Made by a program: the position numbers and the translations under genes. Below are positions 11,501-19,986 of a stretch of 27,931 nucleotides of DNA, in pieces (positions within the stretch are counted from its first letter, which is position 1; each line of letters opens with the position of its first letter). Below the pieces are notes generated by a model. It did no database searches. It had not been told where the DNA came from and saw only the letters and a program-made list of their open reading frames with translations. This DNA is from Haplosporangium gracile (lineage: Eukaryota; Mortierellomycota; Mortierellomycetes; Mortierellales; Mortierellaceae), in NCBI GenBank assembly GCA_015499985.1, contig JAAAUF010000460.1:4591-32521 (forward strand). Reading direction: 5' to 3'.

Positions 11501-11685
11501 AAACGAGAGGGAGAACATGCTCCTCTTCCTCTTGTCAGGCCAGATATGAAGTACTCCTCTTCCGCGCAAGTCATGCTGGTGCTAGAGCCAAGGAACCGCT
11601 CAAGCTCGTCAGTCCCGATCGTGGAAGAGGGTTCCTGGCAGAGATGCCGTTGCTTCGGGGGTGGATCGGTGGAGTGGGAGGACAT
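8584..11685 (-). CDS. SPO11: Spo11 meiotic topoisomerase-like protein, enlarged (1033 aa, intronless)
   Basis: Spo11 is the TopoVIA-like transesterase that makes the DNA double-strand breaks starting meiotic recombination. The winged-helix part holds the active-site motif SKRDMYYRD (residues 585-593), with the catalytic tyrosine at 590 or 591. Downstream text (GCQPAVDGIVEDLACTFEVP, then SLNV) is typical of the family. The Toprim domain supplies FVLAIEKEATF (metal-binding Glu at 742), ILLTSKGYPD (763-772) and LMDCDPQGIEIYLTY (843-857; Asp 845 and 847). The C-terminal block PLTDKDRKKLERLL (929-942) is also characteristic. Usual family length is about 350-420 aa. Here an acidic, Ser/Gly-rich extension of about 390 residues precedes the core (about 396 on), and there are low-complexity inserts at about 440-555, 645-710 and 800-835. 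All catalytic residues are present, so the gene looks intact. One frame covers the whole gene without introns. Confidence 0.93.
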   Translation of the reverse strand: MSSHSTDPPPKQRHLCQEPSSTIGTDELERFLGSSTSMTCAEEEYFISGLTRGRGACSPSRLRDAYDSSAVDKWSRSQTEEASSDAPKDQGIEQGMEQGMEQEVIDSLLYSDECLYAGYDFGGGGQLHPQSLQEENEVVDSPSSANGVSDFCFEVYEAEDDGDERVEEEGVWSPEQAVPDSTISHSDGSDEWIHENYFESRGNSEGGGSSEGYFVWESTDRTGATHGAEIYGSGGGNKNVDADGLWSSSSKWGSFCDCDDVEIFYQHILRDELQQQRRLCDVGETEGVPGVQQDTDDTFSATTMTTVGLLDPWQTTAAPPISYEPTQSFPSSDQALINDIPPPVKATAPLSSSRSSSSTSTRRRRRSATLPSAKSRALIPSMTSRATEFMSTIEQPRDWILEQLEGLASRFLYDLSLGEPPVIELACRSRIDAIIYDEEVGVIRRRRGRAAEAVIVHSADDDDDDIGLLEDEEVDQIERDEEEMKENGAETMETMSSGARRKAVKGPGLKDKRRKKNGGMSTKTMIDGTFNASTITKSPLPPSPVISSSSPPFTQRSVYGSSRTSRILRATELIHENVCKDTISSKRDMYYRDVMAFGCQPAVDGIVEDLACTFEVPRSSLNVVAGTRSVFFGSVRMLVKVLGGRQRGTSGVKGRGECEECEGGGQLPWLQEEIADSPFSKTQTLSNFKQSHQRQEEEEECDPLDSRFSQTSYNTLVPIPVRFSDIVEIEIHPRTRFVLAIEKEATFSNLISLGFCETHGPCILLTSKGYPDQVARQLLKALSEMVLSGVYLREFPYTAPGAGGNCRSRDCDMSKSSVEVPSVCQSSMQTLRPSPLEIPLLALMDCDPQGIEIYLTYRCGSIKSAYENANLAVPALKCLGQFPSDWNLVLNPRTACTASNEVHLGQEQEKENDEEQERLRRRLKEAFIPLTDKDRKKLERLLTTHPYICQHAQWKNQIARMLEVDAKTEIQSLHQLGCTSSGSGASVVVGNSEGESAGGGNIAGGAEGGGELAPSSALVLYLERKLQNPESWL

Positions 11686-11768
11686 TTTAGTGGCAACTCT
11701 ATCGAGTGTAGGAGAAAATAAAAAGAAAATAGACTCGCGCAGATCAAGAGGTCCAAGAGTTTAAAAGC

Positions 11769-11776
11769 TCACGTGA
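11769..11776. promoter_or_regulatory. TCACGTGA palindrome upstream of SPO11
   Basis: A perfect 8-bp palindrome with a CACGTG core lies about 84 bp upstream of the SPO11 start codon. CACGTG, especially flanked as TCACGTGA, is the site of bHLH factors of the Cbf1/Pho4/USF type. The match and position are seen directly; binding is inference. Confidence 0.4.
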
Positions 11777-11800
11777 CTACTTTAGAGAAACAGAAAAAAG

Positions 11801-11848
11801 AAGCTCCTTCTACTACATGAACAAAAAAAAAAAGCTCCTTCTACTACA
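11801..11848 (+). repeat. Short tandem duplication in SPO11-GCV2 spacer
   Basis: The 17-base string AAGCTCCTTCTACTACA occurs at 11801-11817 and again at 11832-11848, giving a 31-bp period. The bases between are an A-rich linker, so it looks like a small tandem duplication. Confidence 0.85.
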
Positions 11849-12183
11849 GGCAGACGACCAAGCAAAGGCACAGCATCACATAAACACAGGCAACCATCAT
11901 CTTTTGGGATTATAATGGGGTTTTAATGTACAAAGGTCTCTTTCTAACAGAGAAGGTAAAAAGGAATGATGATGGGGAAAGTATGCTAAAAGATAAAAAA
12001 AAAAATAAGAAATAATAAGGTAAAAAAAACGGAAAACGGTCTATAGATGATGCTTGGGCTCCTCAAAAGTCGTCAGTCGTAAAGAATGTAAGTACGTTTC
12101 TAATGCTTTGTCGTCATTGTCAAATTCCTGCTTTTTTTCCTGTTATTATTTGTTGTTGCGGGAGGGTGTTCCTTGGATTCAAT

Positions 12184-15100
12184 TTACTCGTAGTCGCTCA
12201 TAGGAGGGCAAGAGCAGATCAAGTTGCGGTCACCGTAGCTGTCGTCAATGCGGGAGACAGTGGGAAAGAGCTTGAACTTGTGAAGGTGGGGCAAGGGGTA
12301 GGCGGCCTGGAGACGGCTGTAAGACTTTGTCTTCCAGAAGTCATCATCCTTCATCAAGACAGCCAAGGTGTGGGGAGCGTTGTTGAGGACATTGTCCTTT
12401 TGAGGCTGCTTGCCGTCCTGAATATCCTGGATCTCAGCGCGGATGGCAATCATGGCATCGCAGAAGCGATCGAGCTCCTCCTTGCCCTCAGACTCGGTGG
12501 GCTCGATCATGAGGGTGTTGGGGACGGGCCACGACATGGTGGGCGAATGGAAGCCGTAATCCTGGAGACGCTTGGCAATGTCAATAGCCTCGACACCGAC
12601 AGAGCCGAAGGGGCGAATGTCGATGATGAACTCGTGGGCGCACATGCCGTTCTCGTTAGTAAACAAGACCTTGTAGTGCTTGCCGAGGCGGTGGGCCATG
12701 TAATTGGCATTCAAAAGAGCAATCTCGGTGGCGTTCTTGATACCTTCACCACCCATCATCTTGACGTAGGCCCAGGAGATGGGAAGGATAGAGGCCGAAC
12801 CGTGGGGGGCGGCAGAGATGGGTCCGATGGCCTTTTCGCCTCCGGTGGCAAGGACGGGATGGCCGGGGAGGTAAGGAGCCAAGTGAGACTTGACACCGAT
12901 GGGGCCCATACCGGGTCCTCCACCTCCGTGGGGGATGCAGAATGTCTTATGCAAGTTCAAGTGGCAGACATCAGCACCAATGTGGCCGGGCGAGGTCAAA
13001 CCGATCTGGGCGTTCATGTTGGCTCCGTCCATGTAAACCTGACCTCCGTTGGAGTGGATGATCTCGCAGGCGTCCGAGACAGTATCCTCAAAGACACCGA
13101 AGGTGGAGGGGTAGGTGACCATGAAGGCAGAGAGACGTTCAGAGTACTTGGCAGCCTTAGCCTTCAAGTCGGCAAGGTCCAAGTTTCCGTTGGCCAAGCA
13201 CTTGACGGGAACGACCTCCATACCGGCCATGGCAGCCGAGGCGGGGTTGGTTCCGTGGGCAGAGACAGGGATCAAGCAGACGTTACGCTTGGTGTCGCCA
13301 CGGCCCTCGTGGTAGGCACGGATGGTACGAAGACCAGCATACTCTCCCTGGGCACCGGAGTTGGGCTGGAGCGAGACATCATCGAAACCGGTGATCTCGG
13401 CCAAGTCGCGGCGGAGCTCCTTGAGCATGATCTGGTAACCCTCGGTCTGGTTGTCGGGAGCGAAGGGGTGGATGCTGCCGAGCTCGGGCCAGGTGACGGG
13501 GATCATTTCAGTGGTGGCGTTCAACTTCATGGTGCAGGAACCGAGAGGGATCATAGAGTGGGTGAGCGAGAGATCCTTGTTCTGGAGGCGGAAGATATAA
13601 CGGAGCATCTCGGTCTCGGAATGGTAAGAGTTGAAGATCTTGTGGGTCAAGTACTCCGAGGTACGAATGAAGCGCTCGTCGAGGACCTTGGCGGGGCTGG
13701 ACTCGGTGATGTTCAACTTGTTGGCGATGCTGAGGAGATCGGGAGTCGAGGCACCGTCGCGGGTGAAAACCTTAATGAGCTGCTCCAGCTCGGCCTTGTT
13801 GACGGACTCGTCAAAGGTGACACCGACAGTCTGGGCATCGAACTGGCGGACGTTGATACCAGCAGCGAGGGCCTTCTTGACGAGGGCATCGGCACCACCC
13901 TCGACCTTGATGGTCAAGGTGTCGAAGAAGCTTTCGTTCTCAATCTTGTGACCAGCCTCCTTGACACCCTCGGCAAAGACGACGGTCATGTTGTGGATGC
14001 GCTGGGCAATCTCCTTGATACCAGCAGGTCCATGGTAGACGGCGTAGAGGGCAGCCATGTTGGCGAGAAGGGCCTGGGCAGTGCAAATGTTGGAGGTGGC
14101 CTTCTCACGACGAATGTGCTGCTCACGGGTCTGGAGGGCAAGACGGTAGGCAGAGTTGCCCTGGGTGTCCTTGGAGACACCGACGAGACGACCGGGCATT
14201 CTGCGCTTGTGCTCGTCCTTGCAGGCAAAGAAGGCGGCGTGGGGACCACCGTAACCGAGTGGGACACCGAAGCGCTGGGAGTTTCCGAGGGCAATGTCGG
14301 CACCCCACTCGCCGGGGGGAGTGAGCATGGTCAAGGCCATGAGGTCGGTGGCAGCGACGACCTGACCGCCATATCCGTGGATCTTGTCAGCAAGGCCCTT
14401 GTAGTCGGAGACGTTACCGCGGGTATCGGGGTACTATCAGGGGTGGTAGTGGTGGGGGAGGGAGATAGGGAAGGAGATAGAGTCAGCATTGACAGTCGAA
14501 TGGTTTGTTTACGCTGTCACACCCGCTGGCAATCACATGTGGAGAGAGAAAGAAGAGACAGAGAGACTCTTGTCCTTCCTGAACAACATGGGGCGTATGA
14601 AAGAATGGACCATTGTTTGTGCGTTTTCCCTCTGTCCTGTTAGTGTTACTGTCCATGCTCAATTTTTGTTGCTGCTCTCTCATTGTTAATATTTCGTTCT
14701 GATATGCTCCTTCCATCCTTCTTTCTTTCCTCTCCGTACTCCATAATATTATTCGACAAAAAGTTGCCTCCTTGCTGCTTGTGCTTGTGTATGTGTGTTG
14801 CTTACCTGAATCAAGACACCAGAGAGCTCACCCTTGATGGCCTCAAAGTCAAAATCGCGGTGGTTACCGACGACGACCTTGATGTTGAAAGCCTCAGCAC
14901 GGGTCTGGACGACAGAGATGGTCTGAGGGTGGCAGTTTTCGTCGACAAAGAAAGTGTTCTTCTTGTTCTTAGTCGCAGCCCAGCACATGATCATGGCCTC
15001 GGCAGCAGCGGTACCTTCGTCCAAGAGGGAGGCGTTGGCGATCGACATTCCAGTGAGGTCGGTGACCATGGTCTGGTAGTTGAGGAGCGACTCGAGACGG

Positions 15101-16249
15101 CCCTGGGCAATCTCGGGCTGGTAAGGGGTGTACTGAGTGTACCTATATGTCCATGCGGAAGAAAAGAAGGTGGAAGGTTGGTTAACATATGTGAATTGGA
15201 AGCGGATATGGATTGGATCTCCATCCATATCAAAAATCAAGCTCAATTCTTCCGCTCTGTGCTCCCCTGTCTTGTTCCTTGGGTTCCCCGCTTCGCGTGA
15301 GATGGCGATATTCCTTAATTTGGCCCCCCTCTTGGTTGAAGCTGGAGCGGGCGCCCAATTGTCCGTCCCCTCCGGAGTGAATTGTTCACTTTCAATTATG
15401 TGTCCTTGTTTTCTCTGTTGCTTTCTCTAGTGCTTTGTCCCTGTTCCTTGTTGTTGTTCCTTGTTGTTCCTCGTCGTTGTTTCTTTTTGTTGTTAGTCGT
15501 TGTTGTTTTAGCATTTGGTGTGTTCAGTTGTCCTGTAGTTGTACTTTTTTTCTTTTCCTTTCTTCTCCAAAAGTTCATATGAAAAATGAAAGAAGAACGA
15601 GGAGGTCCGAGTTGCATATTGTCACTACCACTTTGACTCTCCACCTTTGTTTCATTTGATTCATCTCCCTCTCTTTTTTTTGCGTTCTGGCCTTTTCCCC
15701 TTTTGATCCGCTGCAACAAAGAGATAATCATGAACAAATAATAGACTCCAATGAAGAGACGTACCAGCCGGGGTTCTCCATGACGTTTCTGAGGATGACG
15801 TTGGGGACGACGACATCGGTATAGCCCATTCCGATGTAGTTCTTGAAGACCTTGTTCTTGGAGGCAATATGCTTCAGACGCTCGAGGACTTCCTTCTCAG
15901 TGAAACCATGGTCAAGAGCAAGCGCACGGGTGGAGCGGATACGGTCAGGGATGGTCTTTCCGGTGAGGCCGTCCATGTCCTTGAGTCCGATAGCGCTCAA
16001 CATCTCCTTGATCTCACCCTGGGAAGGGCCGTTGTGGCGGCGGACAAAGGTGTCGAGGGGGGAGAAAACGGTTCTTGTGGGGGGCTTCTCGCTGTGGAAG
16101 GATCGGAGGGCAGATCGGATGGAGAGGGGCGAGGTGGCCTTGACGGGGAAGGCGGTCGATCTTGCGGCGGCAACGATGGGGGTGGCGGTGATGCGCTGGA
16201 TTGACGCGGCCATGCGACGAGCGTTCCTCTGTGCGATATTGGCAATCAT
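12184..16249 (-). CDS. GCV2: Glycine dehydrogenase (decarboxylating), P protein, mitochondrial (3 exons, about 1023 aa)
   Basis: This PLP enzyme removes CO2 from glycine and loads the aminomethyl group onto lipoyl-H protein in the mitochondrial glycine cleavage system. Exons on the minus strand are 16249-15765, 15142-14806 and 14433-12184, joining in phase through [19 protein letters not shown], a hallmark block of the family. The N-terminus ([19 protein letters not shown]) is rich in Arg/Ala/Ser and lacks acidic residues, fitting a mitochondrial presequence. The PLP lysine is about residue 770 in [20 protein letters not shown]. The total length is normal for the eukaryotic P protein. Introns are long for this window (622 and 372 bp). 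Third-position codon choice is strongly biased, which leaves a long spurious antisense frame and suggests high expression. Confidence 0.96.
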
Positions 16250-16532
16250 TGTATATATGTATGTGTATGTGTATGTATGAATGAGGGAGAGGGGTGAAGG
16301 TAAGTTACAAGGAGGAGGTGAATGCTAGTAGAAATGAGATTGCAATGTATGAAGGATAGGAAGAAGGAAAGGAAGGAATATGTAAAGTAGAGAAGAGAGT
16401 AGGGTGGAGTGGATGAGAGGAAAGTAAAAGTAGAGTAGAGAGAGGAGAGGAGAGGAGTGGAGAAGAAAGGAAACGAAGGAAGGAAGGAAAGGAAGAAGAG
16501 TGAAAAAAGAAGAGAAGAGCGGGAGGCGATCG

Positions 16533-16540
16533 TTTATAAA
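16533..16540 (-). promoter_or_regulatory. TATA-like element upstream of GCV2
   Basis: TTTATAAA, which contains TATAAA on both strands, lies about 285 bp upstream of the GCV2 start codon. Between it and the ATG is a long CT-rich stretch in the sense direction, as in fungal promoters that use a pyrimidine tract for initiation. The distance implies a long leader if the element is used. Confidence 0.3.
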
Positions 16541-16702
16541 GGAACAGAAAAAAAGAGAGGATGGAGACGGAAACAGAAGGGGTCAAAATTAAAGAGAAGG
16601 ATGCTTAAAGGCTGTTCTTTTCTTCTTACATTTGATGTCCATGGATCAACACCGTCAACAACTTGAATCAAGCTCACCTCCTCTTCTTCTTCTTCTTCTT
16701 CT

Positions 16703-16790
16703 NNNNNNNNNNNNNNNNNNNNNNNNNNNNNNNNNNNNNNNNNNNNNNNNNNNNNNNNNNNNNNNNNNNNNNNNNNNNNNNNNNNNNNNN
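16703..16790. other. Assembly gap (88 N)
   Basis: The unknown bases are flanked on the left by a TTC trinucleotide run (about 16680-16702) and on the right by twenty A residues. The gap therefore sits between two simple repeats, and its true length is not known from the sequence. Confidence 0.98.
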
Positions 16791-17396
16791 AAAAAAAAAA
16801 AAAAAAAAAATTAAACTCTCGGTCGGTCCCTTTTTATGGATGTGAATGTGAGTCTGTGAGCCAGCAGACACAACACTTCGTTCTCCCTCTCTTACTGGCG
16901 AATCATCCCCTCTTCTTTGCTTCAGGCACGATGATTTTAATTTTTTTTTCAACGACCGTCCGATTCATTCCGCCTTATTCAGTCGCAATAGAAAAAAAAT
17001 TGGTTGGCAGAGTGGAACGGCCGTCACATTTGTCCTACACGTGACCGTGGGCGGATACGGATCGATCTCGTCGCTCAAAAACTGGTGGGGGAAGAGGAGA
17101 TGAAAGAGAAGAGAAGAGGAAGAAAGAAGGTTCGCGCTTTTGAGTTCGGGATGGGAAACACACCCCTCTTTCTCTTTTTCTCTCTCTCTCTCTCTGCCCA
17201 CTGCGTAGAAATGTTGCCCGAGAGTTGCCCTTGGTGTCCAGCAGACAGACCAAACCCAACACACACAAAATCCATCTCCGTGGGGAGACAGAGGAAGGAG
17301 CACAGAAATAAAAAAAGAGCGGGGGGACCAAACGGGTTGAGTGCTTGACCTTTCACCGCTTTGCATCCACTTTCCCTAATTCTTCCCTTCCTTCAT

Positions 17397-17492
17397 TTAG
17401 ATTGCTCCTGGATATTTGTAGAGGTCCATGGGGTCAATTCCGTTTGTCCATCTTCCTATGTAACCCGCTCCACATCGTACATATACATACAT
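17397..17492 (-). CDS. Candidate small ORF (31 codons), unrecognised
   Basis: On the minus strand ATG 17492 to TAA 17397 encodes a 31-residue peptide ending GRWTNGIDPMDLYKYPGAI, which reads like real protein rather than compositional noise. An alternative model uses ATG 17560, a GTAAG donor at 17511 and an AG at 17456 (a 56-bp intron). It gives about 35 residues with the same C-terminus. It lies about 210 bp past the stop of the LMW phosphatase gene on the same strand, so it may simply be in that gene's 3' UTR. I recognise no family. Confidence is low because of its size. Confidence 0.2.
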   Translation of the reverse strand: MYVYVRCGAGYIGRWTNGIDPMDLYKYPGAI

Positions 17493-17703
17493 AAACCCGG
17501 AGATATCTTACTCTCCTCCCCCTGAAGACGATATGAATCTCGCGTGGCAATCGTACACATTCATCGCAATTAACAGAATTTGGTGGCAAACTTGCAGCTT
17601 AAAAGTGATTTTCTATTTTTGGGGTGTGTGTGTTGTAGGTTGATAAGTTAGCGATAGTCAGGCCAGCATTCCTGTTGTCCCTATCTCACAATCGACGTGA
17701 AGT

Positions 17704-19085
17704 TCATTCGTATCCAAGACTCTCGAGGAAGGCATCTGTGCATCTGGTGCACTGGGCAAAATTCCTGTCAAATCCTCCCTGAGGGCCATAGTAAGGATCC
17801 TTGATGATCCTGTCGCCCTTTGGATCGTAATGGCCAAACATTTTCACTAATATTATAGAAAAAAGGATAATTTTGTTAAGCGGTTAGCTTCATCGTGTTC
17901 ATAGGTATTATCTTTGTTTTATCAATTGGTCAGCTTCATGTTCAGGATTTTTTTTTTCTCTTTTGCTTAAAAAGAGAAGAGGAGCAGAGCTGCAGTTTTA
18001 CATGTATGATTCATGATGGCAGACATTTTTTTTTCTTTTCTGCTCAAAAAAAGAAAAGAGGAAAAGAGAGCTGTTGTGCGCGAATGCGCTCTTCCGTCGT
18101 CTTTTTTCGATTTTCAAACACGCGTTCGATCTGCTCTCATATTTGCTCATGTCATGCTTGTATGACCATTGGCCGATCGATTAAAAAAATTACGCTAGTC
18201 CCAAGGAGAGCGCGAGACACTCACAAAGAGCAGTTTTCTGGTTTTTCTTTTTCTCCTTGTTGTTGTTGTTGCTGTTGTTGTTATTGTTGTTGTTGTCATT
18301 AGCGGTCATTTTTTGCTTACACGTTGCGGTGTACTTCTTGGGCGCCATCTCCTTGAGATCCCGAAAGTTCTCCTCATCCATGCAGAGGATATGATCGTAG
18401 TACGTGAAGTCGTCCTCCGTAACCTGACGGGCCTTGTGCTTCATCAGCACTCCGTTTTTGCGACATGTCTCTGCAGATCGGGAATCGGGGTTCGATCCAA
18501 CCTAATGGTTTATTGATTCATTTCGTCACCCAACAAAAACAATAACAGGAAGATGCTTACGTTAGTGTTCTGCTGTGTGTGTGTTTTTTTTTGTGTGCTT
18601 TCTTTTTTTCCTGTTTCTTGTCGTTTGTGTTTTAGTTTTTGTGGAATGTAAACCAACAATACGGAAAATAGGGAGTTTCATAGTTGTTTTGCTTGAGAGA
18701 ATCAGGACATAGGGCGAAAAACATCGTGAAAACATACGTGATAGGATGCGGTTCCTGCACTGTCGACCTCGAATTCCGCACTAATGCCTCGTTTTTCAAT
18801 CGTATGCTTGAACACAGCTTCCGCCCTATTTTGTTGGTTTGAAAACAGAATGAAACAGAAAAAAAGAAAGGAATAAGTGGATCATTCAAGGAGGCGGGGT
18901 CAATTAAGTGTTGAGGTGTCCTTTCGCTGGGCATAGAGTTTTTTGGTATGACAAATACGTTGGAAACTCTGAATCGGGTCATTCATGAATGGAAATGAGA
19001 GAGAGGGAGAGAGGGAAAGAGGCAGTTACATGGTGGAGCGGCAAATGTTGCCAAGACAGACGAAGAGGACTTTGGTAGTTGTCAT
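17704..19085 (-). CDS. LTP1: Low-molecular-weight protein tyrosine phosphatase (4 exons, 155 aa)
   Basis: This small cytosolic phosphatase removes phosphate from phosphotyrosine. Exons on the minus strand are 19085-19030, 18825-18738, 18501-18321 and 17846-17704, all with GT-AG ends and consistent phase. The active-site loop CX5R is C10-LGNIC-R16, right after KVLFV. Intron 1 splits the Met codon just after it (CRST|M|AEAVF). The family block FEVDSAGTASYHVG is joined across intron 2. ILCMDEENFRDL follows, and the last exon supplies the general-acid loop DPYYG (Asp 125, Tyr 127-128). The length matches the family's usual 155-160 residues. The start codon sits in a TCAGCATAATGAC context. Introns of 204, 236 and 474 bp are long relative to such a short coding sequence. 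LTP1 is the yeast name of this family. Confidence 0.94.
17956..18057. repeat. Two similar hairpin-forming repeats in the third LTP1 intron
   Basis: TTCTCTTTT at 17956-17964 is complementary to AAAAGAGAA at 17970-17978. TTTTCTTTT at 18031-18039 is complementary to AAAAGAAAA at 18049-18057. Each is preceded by a T-run and followed by GAG-rich text ending near GAGCTG, so the two look like diverged copies of one element about 75 bp apart. Confidence 0.6.
18256..18297 (+). repeat. GTT trinucleotide microsatellite in the third LTP1 intron
   Basis: An imperfect run of about fourteen TTG/GTT units lies just inside the 5' part of intron 3 (as read on the minus strand). If translated by intron retention it would add an asparagine run, but the splice sites around it are good. 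Confidence 0.75.
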
Positions 19086-19121
19086 TATGCTGATTTGTTT
19101 TTTTTTTTGCTGTTGTGGTGA

Positions 19122-19145
19122 TGAATGAATGAATGAATGAATGAA
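19122..19145 (+). repeat. TGAA tetranucleotide microsatellite
   Basis: About six perfect TGAA units lie 37 bp upstream of the LTP1 start codon, inside its presumed 5' UTR. A T-run lies between the repeat and the ATG. Confidence 0.85.
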
Positions 19146-19422
19146 AGAATGAATTGAAAGAAAAAGGTTATAATGAAAGAAAAACAAGAATAGCAAAGAG
19201 AGAGAGAGAAGGCGTAAAAGAAGCGTGTGAACTGAAATATATAGATAAGTAAATGCGTTGTACAAAGAAAGAAGAAAGGTATGTTCTGTACAAAAGAAAA
19301 AGAAGAAAACTAGTCTAGTTTTATAGCATTCAGTCATCGACCATGTGGTGGCAGTGGGCGAAGGGTTCTCCTTCTTCTTATCCTTCGTCCTTTCAACAAA
19401 AAATGTTCGATCTGCCTTACGC

Positions 19423-19429
19423 TGATTGG
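19423..19429 (-). promoter_or_regulatory. CCAATCA box upstream of LTP1
   Basis: TGATTGG on the plus strand reads CCAATCA toward LTP1, the preferred form for fungal HAP/CBF complexes. It lies about 340 bp upstream of the start codon. The function is inferred only from the match. Confidence 0.25.
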
Positions 19430-19986
19430 TTCGAATATGCCAGGAACAAAGACAAAGCAAGGATGGTGGGATACAACGAGGGAGAGTGGGAACAAACAAC
19501 CACAATAGCAACAAACCCCTAAGGCGATGCGCTGCATATTTGTTTTGGTTTGTCGGTCCTTCTGTCTTTCAATTCCTTTGGTCTCTTGGTCTTTCGCTCC
19601 TCTCGTCGCCACACTCCTCTCTCCCGTCGACTGTTAATCCATATCCTTATCTACTGGTTTGTTTTATGTTTGTTTATGTGCTCTCTAGACATGCCCCCTT
19701 CCTCGCTCCTTTTTACTTGCCCGATTCATTGCCCCTCTCATCCCCCTTCCTTTCATTTTTTTCTTTTCCCTTCTTTCCATTGCCACTTCGTTTGTCCAAC
19801 GGCTGAGCCGATGCATGAGAGACAAAGAGAAACTGCTCGGTCCCCTCCTATGTCTTGCTTAACATGCACCAATATTGCCAATTGCTCGCCGTCTCAACTT
19901 CCCCTCTATCGTGCTCTCTCCAACACTTCTATTCTCGCTTTTTTAATTGGTGTTTTTTCTAAAGTCTACAACTTCACAGTGTTTTC

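Larger units (their letters stand above)
11686..12183. other. Spacer between SPO11 (5' side) and GCV2 (3' side)
   Basis: Both neighbours are on the minus strand, so this holds the SPO11 promoter and the GCV2 3' UTR. It contains an E-box-type palindrome, a 31-bp-period direct repeat and several A-runs. The plus-strand open frame running from 12103 into GCV2 is an antisense shadow. Confidence 0.5.
16250..17703. other. Spacer and promoter region between GCV2 and the LMW phosphatase gene
   Basis: On the GCV2 side (16250-16660) the minus strand is strongly pyrimidine-rich, with a TATA-like octamer at 16533. An assembly gap follows, then A- and CT-rich sequence (a TC run near 17173-17202). A CACGTGAC at 17038-17045 is an E-box-type match of uncertain target. 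A weak small-ORF candidate lies at 17397-17492. Other open frames here have no domain and look compositional. Confidence 0.5.
19086..19986. other. Spacer: LTP1 promoter and HisRS 3' flank
   Basis: No supported gene. The right part (about 19540-19970) is very pyrimidine-rich on the plus strand, so long open frames there are compositional. The left part is purine-rich, with a GA run near 19196-19210 and the TGAA microsatellite. A CCAATCA box (minus strand, 19423-19429) lies about 340 bp upstream of the LTP1 start and could bind a HAP/NF-Y complex. Confidence 0.5.

Noticed and set aside
12103..14643. A plus-strand open frame of more than 800 codons
   Set aside because: It lies exactly antisense to the third exon of GCV2. 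Its translation is a low-complexity Gly/Val/Asp-rich shadow with no domain, while the minus strand has unmistakable glycine dehydrogenase motifs.
17004..17060. A TGGCAGAGTGG string resembling a tRNA A box
   Set aside because: No B box follows at a suitable distance and no acceptor stem can be drawn.
17004..17348. A plus-strand frame of 114 codons
   Set aside because: The composition follows local AG/CT-rich tracts, no family features were seen, and it overlaps open frames on the other strand of equal quality.
18471..18503. A GGTTCGATCC string resembling a tRNA B box
   Set aside because: It lies within the third exon of LTP1 (GSNPDSRS), and no A box or cloverleaf pairing is present around it.
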